Assembly (NCBI GenBank): GCA_964034945.1
Contig: OZ035961.1
Span: 90,460,991-90,524,990, forward strand
Direction: 5' to 3'
DNA from: Chrysopilus asiliformis
Lineage: Eukaryota > Arthropoda > Insecta > Diptera > Rhagionidae
Length of the DNA: 64,000 bases
Shown: in pieces, positions 1 to 10,331 of the stretch
Layout: every line of letters starts with the position of its first letter
Position numbering within the stretch: position 1 is the stretch's first letter
The notes under the pieces: model-generated
The model's input: the letters and a program-made list of their open reading frames with translations, nothing else
What the model was told of the DNA's origin: nothing
The model's database searches: none
Translations under genes and position numbers: made by a program

Positions 1-703
1 CTAAAAATTTAAAGAAAAATTGAAGGGAGCGCAAAAAAAGGTTAAAAAATTCGAGTTAGAGGAAAATTCGAATTACAGAGATGTCGAATTACAGGACTTT
101 GACTGTAATGTAATCATTGGAGTAAATTTGAAATTCTGTGATCACAAGAAAAAACTGCTTAAGTCGAAAAAGCGTGTTTTGAGTAATTTGGGTTTAAAGT
201 TTTGATTATTTTCTTTTTGCAAGCAAAACTGACTTAGGTTATATGGTTTTTGCTCTGCCATTCCTCAAAGGGGTACAGTATGAAAACCAAATTTTGACAG
301 AATATAGAACTGAATATGGAAAATTCAAATATTCACCAACCTTTAAAACTACATAACTCGACTTAAGCGGTTTTTCCTTGTGACCACAGAATTGGTGAAG
401 CGTCCAGGCAGCTTTGGTCACAAGTCGAACGACAAATAAGCTTTCCCGACGAACACCAATTGTAAACTTACTCCAATGATTACATAATTTTATCCTTTTT
501 TAAAGGATTTTTTTCTAATTTCGGTGTTTTACAATTTTTTCAAGATTTTTTAGTCGGGGGTTTTGCAAATTTTAAATTTTGTATTTCTTTTATTTTTTTC
601 AAGAAAAGACTGAAAAAATATCCTCTAATATCCAATTGAATCTTGAGTTTTTCTGCCAGTATTTTTAGAATGTGCTTTTAGATTTCAAGATGGCGAAAAC
701 GAT
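1..703. repeat. Repeat-like A+T-rich flank, no gene
   Basis: No coding region is supported. Segments near 110-170 and 358-485 are partly inverted copies of each other, sharing AGTAAATTTG / CAAATTTACT-like ends and a CTTAAG block. The tail at 480-665 resembles 28600-28755 inside intron 4 of OBP-5: a TTTTATCCTTTTT block, an ATTTCGG block and a TTCTGCCAG end in the same order. I read this as a low-grade dispersed repeat of unknown class. Confidence 0.4.
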
Positions 704-794
704 ATTGAAATTAGGGATGGGTATCGATTAATCGATTAATCGAAGTAATCGATTATTTTGTTGAATAATCGATTTTTTTTAATCGATTACAGTA

Positions 795-1165
795 CAGTAT
801 GATTTATTTTATTTATTTAGCCAACAGGTACAATCCTAACAGGCTGATTCCAACAAAAAAAAAAGCAAAATAACAATATAATTTAAAAATAAAAAAGAAA
901 AAAAAACAAAATTGCAATATATAAATAATATGTTCACTAATGTTCACTAAAAATTATAACTTACTCTTGATAATTCTATTGCGAAACATTTCAGCTGACA
1001 CATTGAAATCAAAAAACCTTGAAAATTTATTAAATAAATGGCACATATTATTGACAGGCTCATTAGTTCCATAAACAGTCCTGTGAACTGGCACGGATAG
1101 AAAAGGATGAGACCTTAGAGAACGGGACGGAACGTTAAAACCAATTTGGGACAAAATAACAGGCG
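795..1165 (-). pseudogene. Jockey-like LINE reverse transcriptase, 3' end fragment
   Basis: Antisense open frame 954-1154 encodes 66 residues with the pattern PFLSVPVHRT, then NEPVNNMC, FDFNVS and FRNRI. This resembles the extreme C-terminus of insect Jockey-clade LINE polyproteins, where a VPxHRTxY motif precedes an FDFN motif. After the stop the element runs into simple A+T sequence at 795-830, consistent with the 3' end of a 5'-truncated LINE inserted antisense in the hAT element. No catalytic motif survives. The family assignment is from memory of the motif pattern. Confidence 0.6.
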
Positions 1166-1361
1166 AATCATTAATCGGGTAATCGGGTAATCGATTATTT
1201 TGTAACGATTATTACACTTTTTGTTCACTGAGATTTCAGATATGAAGATACAAAAAAAATACATTTTTTGTAGATGTATTTTCTTTCATTAATGTACGCC
1301 ATACACGCAGATGGTACACGACGTGATTTAGGGCGTACAATCCACCAAAATCGTATATCAG

Positions 1362-1813
1362 CACTCAGAGAAATATTTTGTCAAATTGAAAAAATTCCCA
1401 ATATCACAAAACTGGAGAAGCGAGATCAAACAGGTTTACTGAATAGACCAAATTTTTGTCATATGGAAAAAATATTTTTTCAATATGACAAAACTAGAGG
1501 AATTTTTCGCTAGGGATCAAATTTTATCATATGGATAAAATTTTTGATCCATTTGATAAAATAGCGCGAATGGGAAAATTTTCGATTTACCACATGGATA
1601 AATTATTTTTTCAATATGACAAAATTTGAAAAAAACGAGCTGGTTTCTGAGTTTTTTCATATGGATAGTTTATTTTATCGATATGATAAAAACATTTATC
1701 AAATCGACAAAAACATATTCGTTTTGACAAAAAATTCGTCTATTGGACAAAAAGTTTTGTAGCAAGTTCGACAAATTTTGTTTGGTCATATTGACAAAAT
1801 ATTTCTTTGAGTG
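1362..1813. mobile_element. Small inverted-repeat element nested in the hAT
   Basis: Ends CACTCAGAGAAATATTTTG (1362 on) and the near-complement finishing at 1813 form imperfect terminal inverted repeats. The interior is a run of degenerate repeats built on CATATGGATAAAAT and its complement. No coding capacity and no clear target duplication are seen. Confidence 0.5.
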
Positions 1814-1823
1814 AGCACAGTGT

Positions 1824-2135
1824 GTGGGGAGCGACAGAGTACAATCAATCGTGTACGCTAAGATTGAACGGTTCCAGTTCGGCCTGAATTTAAGAGCACC
1901 ACAGGAAAGAATTCAACAAAATCCAGAGTTATATTGGAAGCAGATGGCTGATACTTTCCCAGGAGTTTCAAAGATCGCCTTAACATATGTGCCAGCGGTA
2001 GCAACCTCAGTTCCTTCAGAAAGGCTTTTTTCTGAAGCTGGCCAAATTATGAGGGAACAGAGAAGCCGGCTGACCGCCGACATGGCCAATACACTTATAT
2101 TCCTCAAGGACATTGATAACAAGTATTGGAATTAA
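1824..2135 (+). pseudogene. hAT transposase C-terminal dimerisation domain remnant
   Basis: The frame ends with a recognisable hAT C-terminal dimerisation segment. The key stretches are YWKQMADTFPG, then AVATSVPSERLFSEAG, then RSRLTADMANTLIFLK, at about residues 36-95 of 103. In intact hAT transposases this block closes the catalytic domain and mediates oligomerisation. The BED zinc finger and the upstream catalytic region are missing, so this is a relic. It lies inside the 712-3086 element in the expected position near one end. Confidence 0.85.
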
Positions 2136-3094
2136 TTATTGGGTCTATTGCGGTTATCGATATCTATTCGATCGACCATCGTTGGCCGGAACGATCGAAA
2201 AACAATTTGGTATTGCGTAAGGTTCATCGTTCAAGCAATCGCTATTGTGAATTTTTTAGTGTTTGACGTTTGGGAATTCACATTGTTGAAGGTATTTTAA
2301 TGTTTAAAAATGACTTCAACGCAGAAAATACAATATTTAGCTCCCTTAAAACATAGAGGAGGTGGATGACAATGGCGATATGAGCGAAATTACACCAGAA
2401 GACGGTTTTACAAACCAACATCAAGGCGAAAATATTAAACACCGAATGTTGAGTTCTTTGAATTGACCAATATTTCAAATCTATGTGAATAAAACAGTTT
2501 TTAAGTTCATTTTTTATTTAAATTATTTTTATACCACTTTGGTGTTATTTATCTTCATTTTTTCAACCAATTTTTATATTGGATTTTTGATCGAGGTTTT
2601 GATCAAGATATTCCTCATTAATAATTTCCTAATGTGTACAAATACTTCCATTTTATTATTAGCCTCTAATTTTGATAAAAAAAGTAATTGCAATACTTCA
2701 CCGATCGCTAACTTGACATAAACTTCACCGAACGATCAAACAAATGTCATCGTTCCCAACTGAACGATTTTATCGTTCACGAACGATAAAATCGATGATC
2801 ACAATACCGATTTTTCGATTTGACATTTCAACGATCGATTGACGAAGCTCACAATAGGGGCCTATTATTTGTTTGTTTAGAATTTTTTTCTGACTTCTTC
2901 TGAATAAATTTTTACTTATTTGTTTCATTGTTTTCATTGTGCCCACTCTTTTCCTACCTTTTTGAAAAAATCGATTAATCGATTAATCGATTTTTTAGTC
3001 CTCAATTAATCGACATATCGATTAATCCAGATAAAATAATAATCGATTCCATTAATCGATTAGTTGTTGGTCGATACCCATCCCTAATTGAAAT

Positions 3095-5097
3095 CGGTTA
3101 GTGTAGCAAAATATATAGGAAAAGAGGGTTGGAAGTTAACGGGCAAGGGTAAATTTTTGTACACTAAAACACTCCTTTCATTATTACCAACCCAATATCG
3201 AAAACGCAATCAAAATCGGTTCAATGGATTAAAAGATACAAGAAGAGGGGGTTAAAGTGATGGGGGCACGGTGATTTTTTTACACTAAAACCCACCTCCC
3301 GTAGTATGCAGTCGAATACCAAAAACAAGAACGATTTGAGTGGATCAAAAATTTTGAGCTAAGGACAAGCAAACACACAAACGCTCAACCCAAACGTGCA
3401 CACAGAGAAAATTTGGTAAATTTAACTATTTTATAATGGCGAATCGTGACTATTACTAAAATAGTTAATTTAAATTGCAAAAATAGTCAAAATCGACAAC
3501 TTTTATAACAAATTTAACCACTTAGTAGTAAAATTTATACAATTTTGTAGTTAAATTGACTATCTTTTCAATTGAAATTAACAATTTTGTAATTGAAATT
3601 AACGATTTTGTAATAGTCACGATTTTACAAAGTAGTTAGATTTACTAGTACTTTTTCTTTGTTTGAATATACCCTCTCCGTTTGGTCAGGGTTGAAAAAA
3701 CAAGCAAACCAAAACAAATCGTTAAAACCTTATGGTAATTTTCGCATTAAATAAAATTTTTAATTACGATCAATTTTCGACAAAAACCTAGCAGAAAAAA
3801 GTTCGGTTAGGTGGTATCAGGCTCCATTCAATTTTCCAATTAGGCATTAAACTGTTTTTACAGGTAAATCAGAGTAATTTCGGATTTGCGAGTAAATGAC
3901 CGTAACATTTGGATGAAATTAAGCGATAAATGTTTGTGATGATTAAACCTGTGGTTATGTATTAAATGTTATTCACACTGTCATTTTCAATGGCTTAATT
4001 TGTCCAATTACATTTCATCATCGAATTAGTTTCTACAGTCAGATCAAAATTTGACATTAAAATCGGACTGTAGAACGACATTAACCGGTAAATCAATGTG
4101 GCCTTATGAAACAAAAGGTCAATCACAAATTTTTCGTGACAGACAAAATCAAATACGATTTTCTATATGTAGTCGAATTACAAAATTTTCAACATAAAAA
4201 GGGTTGCCACCCGTTCTCTTTTCCCCGGACACCGACCATTTTTTATAGGCGTCCGAAGACATCGGCGAGGGTTTTTGAATGTGTCCGAGATTTTTAAACG
4301 TCTCCGTAATTCTTAAAATTAAGAAATTTTCCTCATAAAACCAAGAAAACACGGACTATGATGCTTTCAATTTAAGTTTATGACTTCAAAATTCCAAAAT
4401 TTTCACCGGCAGCGCTTTTTTACCTAGAAATTCCAACTATGACAAAACGAGTATCGGCCTGTGTTGTTAGCATTTGCAATAGTCAGTTATGGAAACCTTC
4501 ACCCTATTTTTGTTTTAAAAAGTTGTTCAATGTACCACGCAGTCAAATTTTCATAACAAGTATATTCGCGCGTGTCAAAATTTTGCTGACTTATTATTTT
4601 TGAATCAGATTTTTTACACGTAATTTTACGAAAAATAAACCAAAATGCGACTAGTCACTCTTCCGTTCCCCTAGATCCCCCGACCTGTTGTCGTAAGCAA
4701 AAAAAAGGTTGGAAATACGCTTTTTTATAATGCAACCAAAAATACTGTTTTCCCGAACACAATTCTTTCTAAATATATTAAAAATGGGGTTTTCTTTGAA
4801 AAAACAGCAGTGTTATTGTCAAAGATGTATTGTCTTAATGTTTAAAAACTAAATGGAATTTCACTTATTTTAATTTCTTCAAATATTAACCCTTTACTGC
4901 ATGACTTTTTATATTAGGCTGAAAATTTATTTTCTAAATTAAAACCACCTAAAATAACCTAAAACATAGAAAACATGAAATGTTTTTATAATTTATTATC
5001 AATACTAAATTATACCATTACAAGAAAAAAAAATATTTCAAAAATATGCGATTTGTTGTACAGTGAACTCTCAAAAGATAAAAATAATAATAATAAA
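3095..5097. repeat. Minisatellite-like block, MITE-like element and unrecognised sequence
   Basis: 3110-3390 is a degenerate tandem repeat with units of about 100 bp, each with an AAAATCGGTT...GGATCAAAA...ACACTAAAAC pattern. A related block lies at 28990-29360. 3399-3664 looks like a MITE: it starts CACAGAGAAAATTTGG and ends GTACTTTTTCTTTG, with internal complementary blocks of ATAGTTAATTT and AATTGAAATTAAC. Similar sequence recurs at 12140-12230 and at the ends of the element in OBP-3 intron 2. No gene is supported in 3665-5097. Confidence 0.45.
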
Positions 5098-5151
5098 TAT
5101 CATTTGTGATTAACACAAAACTTTCCAGTGCGGAAAAAATGTAAAAACAAT

Positions 5152-5653
5152 GAGGGTATTCACAATCCTCTTCGGTATTCGGTATTCGGTATTCGGTATT
5201 CGGTATTCGGTATTTTCGGTAATATTAAAAGACTGAAAATATTCTGCTGTGAACATCCCACAGCACAGATTTGAGAACAGCGCTTTTATTTGATACGTGA
5301 CCAAATCATGAACTGCGAATTTGATTGTAAAATATATCACATACCTTTAAATCCATGTTTGATGTATTCTTTTGAATTTCTATTGTGGCAACGGCTATCA
5401 AAATTGCAGTCCGATGAGATAACCAGCGAGAAATTTTGACAACTAAAAACATTACTAGCGCCACTCGCGGTTGATTCTTGATGCCGAATACCGAGGCTGA
5501 AAAACACGACTCGAGGCATGTATACAATTACCGAATCCGGTAATTCATTTTTACATGAACCAAGTTACCGTCTCGGTAAAAATCTGTTAAATTTGACTGA
5601 ATTACCGAGCGGTAAATTTACCCGCATTTTAAAAGAGGACTGTGAATTCCCTC
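5152..5653. mobile_element. MITE with GAGGG...CCCTC ends and a TCGGTAT satellite
   Basis: The inverted ends are GAGGGTATTCACAATCCTCT at 5152 and its near-complement ending at 5653. The flanks are AAT on both sides, a possible 3-bp target duplication. Inside the left end is a 7-bp tandem repeat TCGGTAT, about six copies at 5172-5216. It sits inside family C sequence that resumes directly afterwards. No coding. Confidence 0.6.
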
Positions 5654-5939
5654 AATATTTTTTTCAAATATCTCAAGAATCGTTAAAGATACACAAAAAC
5701 TGTTAAAGGGAAAAATTAATTTCCTTTGACTTTAGTTATATCCAATTTTCCCAAAAGCGCAATTTCCGAGAAATTTTCAAAAAAATTTCATTTTTTTTCA
5801 AATATGTTGAAAACCGTTAGAGAAACATAAAAACAGTAAGACCAAAAGACATAGAAAATTTTATTTCCGTCAGCACAAAGTCTTAAAAAATAGGGGAAAA
5901 GGTCCATTCTTTAAACAAAGTTATTTAGTTTTCAAAAAC

Positions 5940-6549
5940 TTGTTTGTACACAATATTAACGGCTTTGCCATCCGGTGCATCGGCTCGGTAGTTTCCCGCC
6001 GAAAGGGTAACATAGAGGAAGAGCTAAGTTTCGAGATCACTTTACCCCCTCCCCTTACTCCCCCACCTCTCGGGCTACTTTTTAATCGGTCTATGTTGGG
6101 GCTGGACACCCGACGAATATCTATGCCAAATTTCAGGCCAATCGGTTAAGTAGTTTCCCCGCGAAAGGGTAACATAGAGGAAGAGCTAAGTTTCGAGATT
6201 ACTTTACCCCCTCCCCTTACTCCCCCTACCTCTCGGGCTACTTTTTAATGGGCCTATGTTGGGGCTGGACCTCCGACGAATATCTATGCCAAATTTCAGG
6301 CCAATCGGTTAAGTAGTTTCCCCGCGAAAGGGTAACATAGAGGAAGAGCTAAGTTTCGAGATTACTTTACCCCCTCCCCTTACTCCCCCCACCCCTCGCG
6401 CTACTTTTCCGTATGCCTATGTTGGAACCAGCACTAAAATAGACACTCATGCCAAATTTCAAGTCAATTGGTTCATCCGTTTTTGCATGAAAGAGGAACA
6501 GATAGACAGACAGACACCACCTCATTTTTATATATTAGTATGAGTATGA
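5940..6549 (-). mobile_element. Helitron-like element (family R2) with a triplicated 163-bp unit
   Basis: On the - strand it begins near 6549 with TC followed by ATATATAAAAATGAG and a CTGT microsatellite, the 5' organisation of this repeat family. A 163-bp unit starting GTTTCCC is repeated in tandem at 5991, 6153 and 6316. The CTAG-type 3' end seen in the copies at 31520 and 34518 is decayed here. The interior carries the characteristic CTTTACCCCCTCCCCTTACT stretch. Confidence 0.6.
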
Positions 6550-6684
6550 TAAATTTGGTTCTATGCATTTTTTCACAAAAGCGCATAATTTTCGGGAGAT
6601 TTCAAAAAACTTGACTTTATTCAAATATCTTAAGAATTGTTGGAGATAGAAAAAACCGTTGTAGCAAAAATATATATTTGATAT

Positions 6685-7034
6685 GCGTCTATTTCATACG
6701 CAGGGCAAATTGCCGGGCATTTCATATTTCAGCATGGCACAGAATAATTTGATTTTACAGTCCAATATAACTATTATCAAGGCCCTGTTATACCAATCAC
6801 TGAAAAATTTAAAAAAAAAAATCTGAAGCTTACTATGACGATCCTCAATATTTAAAAGGAAAATCTCATTTAAAAAATAACTAGCAAGATATGAAATGCA
6901 GGGCAAATAAATAAAAGTTATTTTACGACATTTCAAAAACTATTAATTTTAAAAACAGCAGGGCAACGAGTTTCTTATTTTCTCATCAAAACCCACTGTT
7001 TTTGATTGACTTGGCCTGCGTATGAAATAGACGT
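6685..7034. mobile_element. MITE with 9-bp target duplication (Mutator-like?)
   Basis: Inverted termini GCGTCTATTTCATACGCAGG at 6685 and the near-complement ending at 7034 are flanked by an exact 9-bp direct repeat ATTTGATAT (6676-6684 and 7035-7043). A 9-bp duplication is typical of Mutator-like elements. No coding. It interrupts the family C element. Confidence 0.75.
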
Positions 7035-7345
7035 ATTTGATATCCTCTAATTTTTTTTATATTCATTTTTTGAGAAATTTTCAAAAAAATGTGTTTAAAT
7101 ACAAATTGTATGGGATATAGCTTTCCAAAAAGTTGACAAGAAACTACGAATTTCGTAAAACCTATTTACAAAAAAACTTCAAGTCGCTAGGTCAACGCGT
7201 TCTCGAATTATTTAAGATACGTAAAACGGACAGACTGACCGACCTACAAAGTGACCGACCTACAGACCGAGAGACTCATAGACCGAAAGACTGATAGACA
7301 GACTGATAGAACAGACGGACAGATTTTTGTAAAAATTACAAGAGA

Positions 7346-8400
7346 TTTTCTTAAAATAATTTTTCAACTATCGCACATGCGGAATAAATTTAGGAAATCT
7401 TTTTTCAGTATTAATTTTATTTTGGGTTGTTCGGTGCATTTCTGATTTATTCCTACAAATGTTTCAGGCTTTTTGGTTCCGTAAGTAATTTAAATGGAAT
7501 ATAAGTGACTTTGTTCCTTTAGTGCATGTCTTTTATTATCGGTTTACGAGATAGCAGACAAGGAGGTCAGGGGGAGGGGAACCCCTGCTGCAGACATGGC
7601 TAAAAACCTCCGTGTCATCACAAGCAATGCAACGCAATTCGCATCAATGTTCTCCGTTCAGGGGTTCAAAAGTTACACGGGAACATCCATCTTTAATAAC
7701 TTATACTTTTAATTTTCGGAAATCGCATGAAAATTTGTAGGTACGTCAAATATAAGAAACCCATGTTATTTCTGTTATTTAGTTTTTTTTTTCTAAATGT
7801 TACCGCTAAAAGTTATAGCTATTTACCAGTTTTTAATAGTAAAAAAAACGCAAAATTTAAAATTAGAGTTTTCTCAACGTAGCTATCATTTTGGCGATTT
7901 TGACAATTTTGTCATCATATAAAAGTTAGCAAATTCTTTTATCTGGAATTTCTTTTTTATTGTAATTAATAGTCTCAATGAAGGATCTCTTGCTAACAAT
8001 TTAGCTAAAACCTGAACGTGATAACGAAAAAATATTTATATACATATAACTATTGATGCAGCAATAATTTTATTAAAGGAAAAGCGTCGTTTATAATTAT
8101 TGTTATGATCATCGCTATTTAAGAAACAAACGTAAAAGAATTATCAAACAACTACAGAATTGGTCAAAGATAAAATCCCCGCCAAGCTACAATAAAACAT
8201 TATTTCAGGCTAAAAAAAACATTTAAAAATATAAACCACCAAAATAAACTTGAACTTCAAAGTTAAAAGTTTGTTTGTTTGGCTAATATAGAGGTCGAAA
8301 ATATTAAAAAAGTTTCTCATCCGTGAATGAGTTTTATGGCCAATACCATCCAGATCAAATCAGTGATATATTCGTATAAAAAAATTACCCAAATTTTTGG
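7346..8400. other. Intergenic sequence upstream of OBP-1
   Basis: No gene is supported. 7600-7700 has a block (ATGTTCTCCGTTCAGGGGTT at about 7648) that reappears in inverse form at about 30036-30060, so at least part is repetitive. The remainder is plain A+T-rich DNA leading to the OBP-1 promoter. Confidence 0.4.
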
Positions 8401-8402
8401 TA

Positions 8403-8437
8403 TATAAAGAAGTGGCCAAATTATTGTATCACAGTCA
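8403..8437 (+). promoter_or_regulatory. OBP-1 core promoter: TATA box and initiator-like site
   Basis: TATAAAG is at 8403-8409. An initiator-like TCACAGTC follows at about 8430, roughly 27 bases downstream. The ATG is at 8463, leaving a leader of about 30 bases. Confidence 0.6.
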
Positions 8438-8462
8438 TCCCAATATTTGTCACACTATTAAA

Positions 8463-9324
8463 ATGGCGAAAATTCTACTCGTATTGTTGATTGTTGGAGT
8501 TTTGGTAAGATCAAAATTTTAAAAGTAAAAAAATCAGTTGTGATATAAAAAAAATTGAAAATTTCGCTAGGAACACGTCAGAAGTGATCCGGATTGTAAT
8601 CAACCACCAAATTTTATGGTAATTTGTTTTAATTTGTCAGATGAGACAAATTTTTATTTAAAATAAGGGAATTTCAACAGGGAGTGAAAGATTGTTGCAA
8701 AGGATCCAAGCCTGATGAATTCAAGAACGAAATCGCAGCAAAATGTGCACAATTCAAGCCGACAAACATGGAACCACCCACCCCAGGAACTTTTGTCCAA
8801 AGGATGCTCGCTGAATCGGTAAAAAAAAATTTTGGAATTCAAAACTATTTTTTTAACCGAAAAATTGATGTGTTTAACCCTTTAGTGCATGTTTGAGTGC
8901 ATATTGAATGAGACGACAATTTTACAAAACGGAGTTATTAGCATGGATAAAGTCAAGTCAGCCCTCACAAATGTCGTAAAAAGCGATCCTGATTTTATTC
9001 CAATTATGGAGAAAGCATTCGAAACATGCGATGCCAAAGGTAAGAAAATTATTTGCAGCCAATTCATATTTTTCTTTTTAAATTTTAATACCATAATTCT
9101 TAATATTATTTAAATTTTTTACAGTGAGGCCCATTGCTAACAACATGCCAGCCCCACCACCCAAGCCCGGCACGGACATCACCTGTAAGCCTTATTCAGC
9201 TATGATTATTGGTTGCGTGATGAGAGAGAGTTTCATTCAGTGTCCGGCCAACAAATGGACCGACAGCCAACAATGTAACGACATTAAAGCCTATATGCAG
9301 GCGTGTCCTCCAGGAAAACAATAA
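8463..9324 (+). CDS. Plus-C odorant-binding protein OBP-1 (193 aa)
   Basis: Secreted carrier of the Plus-C OBP family, expected to bind small hydrophobic ligands in sensillar lymph or another extracellular fluid. The coding exons are 8463-8504, 8571-8618, 8681-8818, 8886-9039 and 9125-9324, all GT-AG, phases 0,0,0,1. Exon 1 gives the signal peptide MAKILLVLLIVGVL. The mature part has 12 cysteines in the family order: DPDC, DCC, KC, CMFEC, TC, TCKPY, GC, QCP, QC, ACP. Exon 3 is longer than in the paralogues because of a Pro-rich insert (EPPTPG). The TAA stop at 9322-9324 overlaps an AATAAA at 9320-9325; a second AATAAA lies at 9376. The start follows the TATA box by 60 bases and is the only ATG that adds a signal peptide. 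The ligand is unknown. Confidence 0.9.
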
Positions 9325-9676
9325 AATTGATTATTTCCAATTTAAAATTGCTTTGTGATTTCCTTACAGTTTTTGAATAAATTTCGAAGTCGGTAAATTC
9401 TGTAAAAAAAATTTTAAGTTTAGATGCACATAACGCACAAAGCACATAAAAGACTTTTCGCCATAAATAAATAGCTTCCGTTAATATTGAAGATTTTATC
9501 TTTTTTGGATAAAATCTTCATATTTGGGGAAAATATATAAAAAAAGATGCTTTTTTAATTGGCATTAAAAATACTTATCGTTTTGAAAATAAAAAAAATA
9601 TTGATTGGTCCCCTTTGGCCTCGACGAATTTTCAAAATGACGAAAATACACTTTTGCAAATGGGGTTTAAAGTTTA
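9325..9676. other. OBP-1 3' flank
   Basis: Holds the poly(A) signals of OBP-1 and A+T-rich sequence. A small complementary pair (GAAGATTTTATC / GATAAAATCTTC) at 9488-9520 can form a hairpin. Nothing else is recognised. Confidence 0.4.
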
Positions 9677-10331
9677 AAAAATATCAGTTGTGATCAACAC
9701 AAAACTTTCCTCTGCAATATTTAATTTCGGAAAAAATATGCAAAAAAATTATATTTTTTCAAATATCTCGAGAATTGTTAAAGATACGTAAAAACTGTTA
9801 AAGCAAAAAATGTGGAAAATTTTTATTTTCTATAACTTTAGTCCAATACGTTTTTTCATAAAACCGCATAGTTTTCGAGAAATTTTCAAAAACTATTTTT
9901 TCATTAAAAAAATGGTGGGAGATACCCATTATAGTTAACGTTACTTTTCCAAAAGTTGATAGAAAACTACGATTTTCGTAATACTCATTTACAAAAAAAA
10001 AATTCAAGTCGCTAGCTCAACGCATTTTCGAGTTTTAAAAGCTAAGTAAAACGGACAGACCGACAAATAGACAGACAGAAAGACCGAAAGACCGAGAGAC
10101 CAACAGACTGACAGACAGACCGACAGATAGACAGACCGACAGACCGACAGACCGACAGACCGACAGACCGACAGACCGACAGACCGACAGACCGACAAAC
10201 CGACAGACCGGCAGACAGATTCACGGACATCCTCATAATTTTGCCTGAAACGGCTTTCGTACTGATCAGAAAATTTCTATCTGCCCCGTTCTCGACTCGG
10301 TCTCCGTCATGAATACAACGCTTTCCTTCTA

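Larger units (their letters stand above)
712..3086. mobile_element. hAT-superfamily DNA transposon remnant
   Basis: The termini are 16-bp perfect inverted repeats, TAGGGATGGGTATCGA at 712-727 and its complement at 3071-3086. An exact 8-bp direct repeat ATTGAAAT flanks the element (704-711 and 3087-3094), the target duplication size of hAT elements. Tandem copies of ATTAATCGATTAATCG lie just inside both ends. The interior is broken by a LINE fragment (about 795-1160) and a smaller inverted-repeat element (1362-1813), and keeps a transposase C-terminus at 1824-2135. It is 2375 bp long and cannot be autonomous. Confidence 0.9.
5098..7345 (-). mobile_element. DINE-1-like (Helentron-type) element, family C, with three insertions
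   Basis: Family C is recognised by blocks such as AACACAAAACTTTCC, TCAAGAATCGTTAAAGATAC, AGTCGCTAGGTCAACGCG and a GACC/GACAGACC microsatellite (here 7210-7325). This copy is on the - strand. It is interrupted by a MITE (5152-5653), a Helitron-like copy (about 5940-6549) and a 9-bp-TSD element (6685-7034). The GTCYGTCY microsatellite, absence of coding and small size match the DINE-1/HINE design. Boundaries are approximate. Confidence 0.55.

Noticed and set aside
1274..1513. 79-codon frame upstream of the hAT transposase tail
   Set aside because: It does not resemble hAT catalytic sequence and runs into a nested repeat at 1362.
5518..5706. Short frame with repeated GNSF/GKNL-like stretches
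   Set aside because: It spans the right end of a MITE and host repeat sequence.
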